A DNA stretch of 45,840 nt from JANNAV01 sp031384695 (lineage in GTDB: Bacteria > Pseudomonadota > Alphaproteobacteria > Rhodobacterales > Rhodobacteraceae): assembly GCA_031384695.1 (NCBI GenBank), contig JANNAV010000100.1, positions 1-45,840 of the forward strand, written 5' to 3'. Positions 40,908 to 45,840 of this stretch are shown in pieces. Each line of letters opens with the position of its first letter. Position 1 is the first letter of the stretch. The notes beneath the pieces were generated by a model that searched no databases, had not been told where the DNA came from, and saw only the letters and a program-made list of their open reading frames with translations. Position numbers and translations under genes: made by a program.

Positions 40908-41020
40908 AGCGTGTTGCCTTCGATTGGATTGAGGGCATTCACTCTGCACCCCGAGGCAGCGATTGCTCTGGCAAACGCGTTCGGGGTATAGAGTGAATTC
41001 GATTGAAGGCAACACGCTCT
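40906..41020. repeat. 115-base palindromic element after the dehydrogenase gene
   Basis: The ends are a perfect 16-base inverted repeat: AGAGCGTGTTGCCTTC (40906-40921) and GAAGGCAACACGCTCT (41005-41020). Inside, ATTCACTCT (40937-40945) pairs with AGAGTGAAT (40990-40998). The loop holds GAGGCAGCGATT and AACGCGTTCG, shared with 5137-5231. The left arm includes the last two bases of the stop codon of the upstream gene. It may be a mobile palindrome or a 3' stabilising structure. Confidence 0.75.
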
Positions 41021-41035
41021 GAAGGGATTTGCGCC

Positions 41036-41836
41036 CTATTGCGCCCGCGCTGCCAGCCACGCGGCCCAAGCCTGCCCGCCGCCGCCGAACACATTGATAT
41101 CGGCCTCGCCCGCCACCCCCGGCACCAGACCGCTGCTGGTGTATTGCCAGAATGTCCAGGCCTGCCCCGGATAGCGCGCGCCGGGATGCGCCGAAACCGA
41201 CCGCAGCCAGAACTCGGTGCCTGCCAGTTTCCACATCTCGGTGTCTTCAAAGAAATCCACCGTCACGTAAACCAAGGGCCGCTGGCCGTAATGCGCCTGC
41301 AACGCATCGAGGAAAATCTTCGCCTCGGCCCGGATCACCGCGCCCTCGCGGCGGATGGTGCAGGTGGGCGAGGTCGGCGTCCATTCCATATCCAGCACCG
41401 GCGGCAGCGCGCCCGCCACGCGCGGCACATGAGAAATGAACCAGCGCGCCTGCTCGATGGCGGGGCGGCAATGATAATAAAAGTGATAGGCGCCGCGCCG
41501 CACCCCGGCCCGCCCCGCGCCACGCCAGTGCTCCTTGAACATCGGGTCCACCAGATCGCCGCCTTCGGTGGCCTTGATATAGGCGAAGTTCACCCCGTTG
41601 GCCCGCGCCGCCTGCCAATCCACCGCCGTCTGAAAGCGTGACAGATCAATGCCATGCACCGGATAGCTGCGCGGGCCGCCCCGGCCAAACTCATGCGGAT
41701 CGGCGTCGGCAAAATTGGGCGCGGTGATGCTTGCGGCGGGTACATCGGCCACCTGTTGGGAAGGCCGCCCCCCGCCACAACCGGCAAGTGCGGCGCAAAG
41801 CACCGTCAGGCGCAACATCCCGGCCAATCGCAGCAT
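41036..41836 (-). CDS. GH25 lysozyme-like lipoprotein
   Basis: The 266-residue protein starts with a lipoprotein signal (LRLTVLCAALAGC). A glycoside-hydrolase family 25 domain follows: YPVHGIDLSRFQTAVDWQAA, FAYIKATEGGDLVDPMF, GAYHFYYHCRPAIEQA and LPPVLDMEWTPTSP. The DxE pair in PVLDMEW and the aspartate in HGIDLS fit the family's active site. It probably cuts peptidoglycan. Start: ATG 41836 with AGGGGGG six bases upstream; the ATG at 41863 overlapping the oxidase stop is a less likely start. Confidence 0.9.
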   Translation of the reverse strand: MLRLAGMLRLTVLCAALAGCGGGRPSQQVADVPAASITAPNFADADPHEFGRGGPRSYPVHGIDLSRFQTAVDWQAARANGVNFAYIKATEGGDLVDPMFKEHWRGAGRAGVRRGAYHFYYHCRPAIEQARWFISHVPRVAGALPPVLDMEWTPTSPTCTIRREGAVIRAEAKIFLDALQAHYGQRPLVYVTVDFFEDTEMWKLAGTEFWLRSVSAHPGARYPGQAWTFWQYTSSGLVPGVAGEADINVFGGGGQAWAAWLAARAQ

Positions 41837-41859
41837 TGCGGCCCCCCTATCACCAGTGC

Positions 41860-42933
41860 TCATCCGAACCGCGCCGGGGACAGCGCCGCAATCAACCCCG
41901 CATCAAACCCCGAACCGCCACCGCCCAGCAGATCCGCCACTAACTGGCTTGCACCGGGGGCCGACTGAAAGCCGTACCCCCCCTGCCCCGCCAGCCAGAA
42001 AAACGCAAGCTCGCGCGGATCGCGGCCGATCACCGGCACCCTGTCGGGCGCAAACGTGCGCAGGCCCGCCCAGTTCGACAACAGCCGCGTCACCGGTTCC
42101 GTCACCATCGCTTCATAGCGCGCCAGCCCCTCGGCCAGCACCATATCGTCGGCCCAGGCGTCATGCGCATCCATCGGGTGTTCTTCGGCGGGCGATACGA
42201 TCAATGCACCTGCATCGGGTTTGGCATACCAGGTCTCGCCGGTGCCAAAAATCATCGGCCAGCCCGAAACATCATGCCCCCCCGGTGCCGGTATCCGCGC
42301 CATCGACCGGCGCATCGGTTGCAATCCCAAAACCTGCACCCCCGCCATCGCCGCCACGCCATCCGCCCAGGCCCCCGCCGCATTCACCAGCGTGGTGGCG
42401 CGGTATTCCTCCCCCGCCAGCACCCGCCAGTCAGCGGCATCGCGCGCAATCGCACTCACCCGCGCAGCCGTCACAATCACCGCCCCCGCGGCCTTGGCCT
42501 CGCGGGCAAAACCCTGCAACAACAGGTCGGTATCAATATCCCAGGCGTGATCCGCCATCGCCGCGCGCGCCACCATGGCCGGGTTGATCACCGGCACCAC
42601 CGCCTGCGCCGCCGCTACGGAGACCTCATCCAGCGCCATCTTTCGGATATCTTCATCAAAGGTGTCACCGTCCCCGGCCTTGGCCAGAATCATCAGGCCG
42701 CGCGGTGACAACACCCCTTGGGCGGCATGAAAAAACGCCCCCGACGCCAGCGATAATTCCACCACCGGCCCCAGCCCATAGCGCGGCTCATACAAAGCCG
42801 CCGACCGCCCCGAGGCATGATGCGCAAGTGCCGCCTCCGCCTCCAACAGCAGCACCGAGCCCAGATGCGAAAGCCGCGCCGCAGCCGACACCCCGGCGAT
42901 GCCGCCACCGATAATCAGGAAATCATATGTCAT
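41860..42933 (-). CDS. FAD-dependent amino-acid oxidase/dehydrogenase (DAO family)
   Basis: The 357-residue flavoenzyme has the dinucleotide motif FLIIGGGIAGVSAAARLSHLG at its start and ends with VPVIGRDPRELAFFWLAGQGGYGFQSAPGAS, the DAO-family C-terminal block. The HHASGRSAALYEPRYG segment suggests a D-amino acid or glycine-type substrate. The exact substrate is unknown. Start: ATG 42933 with AGGG about eight bases upstream. The GH25 gene follows on the same strand; the BMP gene precedes by 81 bases. Confidence 0.87.
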   Translation of the reverse strand: MTYDFLIIGGGIAGVSAAARLSHLGSVLLLEAEAALAHHASGRSAALYEPRYGLGPVVELSLASGAFFHAAQGVLSPRGLMILAKAGDGDTFDEDIRKMALDEVSVAAAQAVVPVINPAMVARAAMADHAWDIDTDLLLQGFAREAKAAGAVIVTAARVSAIARDAADWRVLAGEEYRATTLVNAAGAWADGVAAMAGVQVLGLQPMRRSMARIPAPGGHDVSGWPMIFGTGETWYAKPDAGALIVSPAEEHPMDAHDAWADDMVLAEGLARYEAMVTEPVTRLLSNWAGLRTFAPDRVPVIGRDPRELAFFWLAGQGGYGFQSAPGASQLVADLLGGGGSGFDAGLIAALSPARFG

Positions 42934-43014
42934 GCCCGCACCCTGCCACGCCGCGCCACAAAGGAAAAGGGGCACCGGATTGCCCGATGCCCCCCATTTG
43001 TGCCGCGCGAAAAC

Positions 43015-44097
43015 CTACTGCGGGATATCGCCGGTGATGCCTTCGACGTAAAAATTCATCCCCGCCAAAGTGCCGTCATCCGCCACTTCGCCTGCCGCCA
43101 GCCAGGCCGAGCCATCCTGCTTGTTCAGCGGCCCGGTAAAAGGATGATAGGTGCCGCCGCTGATCGCATCGCGCATCGCCTCGGCCTCGGCCTTCACCTC
43201 GACGGGCACCGCCTCGGTGATATCGCCGATCATCACTTCGCCGCCGCCGATCCCGGCCCAGGTATCCTTCTGCGCCCAAGAGCCGTCGATCACCGCCCCC
43301 ACACGCTCCACATAATAGGGCGCCCAGTTGTCGATGATGGCCGAAACCCGAGGTGCTGGCTTGTATTCGGCCATGTCCGAGGCCTGACCAAAGCCGATCA
43401 CACCGGGGGTCTTCGCGGCCTCGGCCAGCGGTGCGGTGGAATCGGTGTGCTGCAGGATTACATCCACCCCCTGCTCGATCAGCGCCTTGGCGGCATCCGC
43501 CTCTTTCGCCGGATCAAACCACGTATAGGCCCAGACCACCGAGATTGTCACATCCGGGTTCACCTTTTTGGCATGGATGAACGAGGCGTTGATGCCCTGA
43601 ATAACCTCGGGGATCGGGAACGATCCGATATAGCCGATCTTGTTCGATTTGGTCATCCGGCCGGCAATCGTGCCCATCACCGCGCGCCCCTCATAGAACC
43701 GGGCGTTGTAGGTGGACACGTTCGGCGTGTCGCGCTTGTAGCCGGTGGCATGTTCGAACTTCACATCCGGGAACTTGGCCGCCACCGCGTTGGTGGCATC
43801 CATATAGCCGAACGAGGTGGTAAAGATGATGTTGCAGCCCGACAGCGCCATCTGCGTCAGCACCCGCTCGGCATCGGCTCCCTCGGGCACGTTTTCCTGA
43901 AACGCGGTCTCCACCTTGTCGCCATACGCCGCTTCCACCGCCAGCCGGCCCTGATCATGCTGAAACGTCCAGCCGCCATCGCCCACCGGGCCCACATAGA
44001 CAAAGCAGGCCTTGGTCTTGGCCTGCGCCATCGCCGCCCCGCCCGCCACCAGTGCAAGGCCCAGCGCCGCAGTCGCCAACAGTGTTCTTCTCAGCAT
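43015..44097 (-). CDS. BMP-family ABC transporter substrate-binding protein
   Basis: The 360-residue periplasmic protein has a signal peptide (LLATAALGLALVAGGAAMAQ, cleaved near residue 24). A BMP/PnrA-like fold follows: ACFVYVGPVGDGGWTFQHDQ, AFQENVPEGADAERVL, IIFTTSFGYMDATNAVAAKFPDV and GTIAGRMTKSNKIGYIGSFP. These proteins bind purine nucleosides. GGGAG lies before the ATG. It follows the two permease genes, separated by 49 bases. Confidence 0.92.
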   Translation of the reverse strand: MLRRTLLATAALGLALVAGGAAMAQAKTKACFVYVGPVGDGGWTFQHDQGRLAVEAAYGDKVETAFQENVPEGADAERVLTQMALSGCNIIFTTSFGYMDATNAVAAKFPDVKFEHATGYKRDTPNVSTYNARFYEGRAVMGTIAGRMTKSNKIGYIGSFPIPEVIQGINASFIHAKKVNPDVTISVVWAYTWFDPAKEADAAKALIEQGVDVILQHTDSTAPLAEAAKTPGVIGFGQASDMAEYKPAPRVSAIIDNWAPYYVERVGAVIDGSWAQKDTWAGIGGGEVMIGDITEAVPVEVKAEAEAMRDAISGGTYHPFTGPLNKQDGSAWLAAGEVADDGTLAGMNFYVEGITGDIPQ

Positions 44098-44146
44098 TTC
44101 CGTCTCCCGTTGAAAAGGCCCCTTCGGCCCCGATTGATATTGGCCT

Positions 44147-45076
44147 CTAGCGCGAGGCGTGAAAGTTCTGGCCCAAAGCCGCAGGCGCGTTCAACGACGC
44201 CCGCCCTTTGCCAGATGACATGATAACCAGCACCACGATGGTTATCAGATACGGTGACATCGACAAGTATTCCACAGGGATGCCGGAACCCGCCGCCTGT
44301 AAATTAAGCTGCAAAACGGTGATGCCGCCGAAAAGATAGGCGCCGATCAACACCCGCCATGGTTTCCAACTGGCAAACACCACGATGGCAAGGGCGATCC
44401 ATCCCGCACCGGCGGTGATTCCATCGGTCCACTGCGGCACCCGGACAAGGCTGATATAGGCGCCGCCCATCCCCGCCATCGCGCCGCCAAAGGTGATGCA
44501 AGCCAGCCTGATCCGCTGCACCTTATAGCCAAGCGCATGCGCCGCCTCGTGATTCTCGCCCACCGCCCGGATGATCAGCCCCGCCCGGCTGCGGTTCAGC
44601 ACCCACCACGTCGCAGCGACGATGGCGATCGAGAAGTAAACCACCCAGTCATGGCTGAACAAAATCCGCCCCAACCCCGGAATATCGGCCAGCGGCCCGA
44701 ACGGCACGTCGCCGGTCAAGGGCGGCTTGATGCCGTTATAGCCCTGCCCCATCAGCGAACTGAGGCCCAGCCCAAACAGCGTCAGCGCCAGCCCCGTCGC
44801 CACCTGATTGGCGAGCAACACCTGCGTCAGGAAGGCGAATATCAGGCTTAACGCCGCGCCGCCTGCCGCCCCGCCGACAAACCCCATCACCGGGCTGCCG
44901 GTGGCCACTGCGGTGATGAAACCGCAGATCGCCCCCATGATCATCATCCCCTCGACCCCAAGGTTCAGAACCCCCGCTTTCTCCACCACCAACTCGCCCA
45001 AAGCCGCCAGCATGATCGGCACGCTTGCCACCATCAGTGATGCAATCAGCACCGCCGGATTGATCCCTCCAAGCAT
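44147..45076 (-). CDS. Nucleoside ABC transporter permease (second)
   Basis: The 309-residue inner-membrane permease is of the BPD_transp_2 family (YufQ/NupQ-like), with many hydrophobic segments: INPAVLIASLMVASVPIMLA, LGELVVEKAGVLNLGVEGMM, AVGENHEAAHALGYKVQRIR (the cytosolic coupling loop) and LACITFGGAMAGMGGAYISL. Start: ATG 45076 overlapping the previous stop by one base (TGATG); a GTG one codon earlier is also possible. It pairs with the upstream permease. Confidence 0.92.
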   Translation of the reverse strand: MLGGINPAVLIASLMVASVPIMLAALGELVVEKAGVLNLGVEGMMIMGAICGFITAVATGSPVMGFVGGAAGGAALSLIFAFLTQVLLANQVATGLALTLFGLGLSSLMGQGYNGIKPPLTGDVPFGPLADIPGLGRILFSHDWVVYFSIAIVAATWWVLNRSRAGLIIRAVGENHEAAHALGYKVQRIRLACITFGGAMAGMGGAYISLVRVPQWTDGITAGAGWIALAIVVFASWKPWRVLIGAYLFGGITVLQLNLQAAGSGIPVEYLSMSPYLITIVVLVIMSSGKGRASLNAPAALGQNFHASR

Positions 45077-45840
45077 CACTTCACCCCCATCGCGGTAAAC
45101 AGCCGAACGCGGTAATTGGCCAGAACATCCACCGCCAGTAAAAAGAACAGCAGCATGCCCTGAAATGCCTGAATGGCCGCCGAGGGCAATCCCAGATTGG
45201 TCGCGGCCATCTCGCCGCCAATATAGGTCAGCGCCATCAGAATGCCCGCCAGCAGAATGCCAATCGGATTAAGCCTTCCCAGAAACGCCACGATGATCGC
45301 GGTGAAACCGTAACCGCTGGCGAAATCAATGGTGATCTGCCCGGCAGGCCCGGTGACTTCGAACATCCCCGCAAGCCCCGCCAGCGCCCCCGATATCCCC
45401 ATGCACAGCACCACCAGCCGCGTCGGGTTCACCCCGTGAAAGCGCGCGGCACGCGGGGCCTGCCCCGCCAGCTTGATCTGAAATCCCAAAAGATGCTTTT
45501 GCAACAACACATAAGCCGCAATCACCGTGATGAACGCCGCCACCACCCCCCAATGCATGCCGGTGCCCGCAATCAACTCCACATTCTGCGCCGCGGGATA
45601 GCCTGAGAAGTTGCGGCTGCCCGGAAACCCGGCCCCTTCCGGGTTCCTTAAAAACCCCAAAGCCGCCATCGCGAGAATCGCATTGGCGACATAAACCAGC
45701 ATCAGGCTGACCAATATCTCGTTGGTGTTGAAGCGCGTCTTTAATATCGCGGGGATCATCGCCCAAAGCCAGCCACCAAAGCCCCCCGCCACAATCATCA
45801 GCGGAAAGATCAGCCGGTTTTCGGTTGGAAACACCGCCAA
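45076..45840 (-). CDS. Nucleoside ABC transporter permease (first), cut by window edge
   Basis: The last about 254 residues are present; the N-terminus lies to the right. Hydrophobic segments include LIFPLMIVAGGFGGWLWAMI, TNEILVSLMLVYVANAILAM and FTAIIVAFLGRLNPIGILLA, with the coupling loop VNPTRLVVLCMG preceded by AGQAPRAARFHG. This is a YufP/NupP-like partner of the next permease. The ATP-binding subunit should lie upstream, outside the window. The first codon in view is TTG and is not a real start. Confidence 0.9.
   Translation of the reverse strand: MAVFPTENRLIFPLMIVAGGFGGWLWAMIPAILKTRFNTNEILVSLMLVYVANAILAMAALGFLRNPEGAGFPGSRNFSGYPAAQNVELIAGTGMHWGVVAAFITVIAAYVLLQKHLLGFQIKLAGQAPRAARFHGVNPTRLVVLCMGISGALAGLAGMFEVTGPAGQITIDFASGYGFTAIIVAFLGRLNPIGILLAGILMALTYIGGEMAATNLGLPSAAIQAFQGMLLFFLLAVDVLANYRVRLFTAMGVK

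Noticed and set aside
38313..41234. 973-codon open frame on the minus strand
   Set aside because: It is the mirror of the dimethylglycine-dehydrogenase-type gene. High GC keeps the opposite strand open; the translation is rich in H, R, G and D with no domain, and the plus-strand gene is unmistakable.

Overview
The window is GC-rich, densely coded DNA from an alphaproteobacterium, most likely Rhodobacterales/Rhodobacteraceae. That call rests on the aerobic cobalamin genes (cobN, cobO, cobW with DUF1636), the DUF2927 lipoprotein, two DUF1127 proteins, the type A RNase P RNA, TTGAC-type promoters and several families of intergenic repeats. I recognised no tRNA, CRISPR array, prophage or transposase. 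All family calls come from reading the translations; no database search was run.

Layout. (1) 1-3.3 kb: cobalamin locus. A cobalamin riboswitch heads a leftward unit DUF1636-cobW-cobN (cobN leaves the window); cobO is divergent. (2) 3.7-6.2 kb: dtd, a PfkB sugar kinase and purC, separated by palindromic repeats. (3) 6.7-12.2 kb: a six-gene leftward operon: 27-residue membrane microprotein, XpaC-like protein, TelA-like protein, DUF2927 lipoprotein, SPFH-GYF protein, zinc-ribbon membrane protein. It joins parts that Bacillus subtilis keeps in two loci (xpaC-yaaN and ydjFGHI) and is my main candidate for an under-described envelope-stress system. (4) 12.3-16.3 kb: an RluB-type pseudouridine synthase, tadA, then a lower-GC island with a BglII/BstYI-like endonuclease and an MT-A70 adenine methyltransferase, then small genes including a DUF1127 protein. 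(5) 16.4-20.4 kb: gatC-gatA, an excalibur-type lipoprotein, an amidase, rnpB and rpmG. (6) 20.5-24 kb: a Bax-inhibitor-1 protein, a DUF1127 gene divergent from a LysR regulator with a T-N11-A site between them, and a quinone oxidoreductase.

(7) 24-31.5 kb: an XRE regulator behind a consensus sigma-54 promoter, a HisN-like phosphatase, a probable 8-oxoguanine deaminase, a Hint-domain protein, argD-argF and a DUF1993 protein. (8) 31.5-38.3 kb: an MFS transporter, galM, and a complete zinc-uptake locus (znuA divergent from zur-znuC-znuB around one Zur box), then a class III nucleotide cyclase. (9) 38.4-45.8 kb: a dimethylglycine/sarcosine-dehydrogenase-type flavoprotein, a GH25 lipoprotein, a DAO-family oxidase and a BMP-type nucleoside ABC transporter whose first permease runs off the right edge.

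The intergenic DNA contains at least three repeat families. Family A lies at 707-904, 6315-6710 and, inverted, 22685-22845. Family B is a C/G-rich family at four sites. Family C is a set of palindromic hairpins, two of which are nested inside a family A copy. Two family A copies carry hairpins with the same core but compensating changes in the stem.
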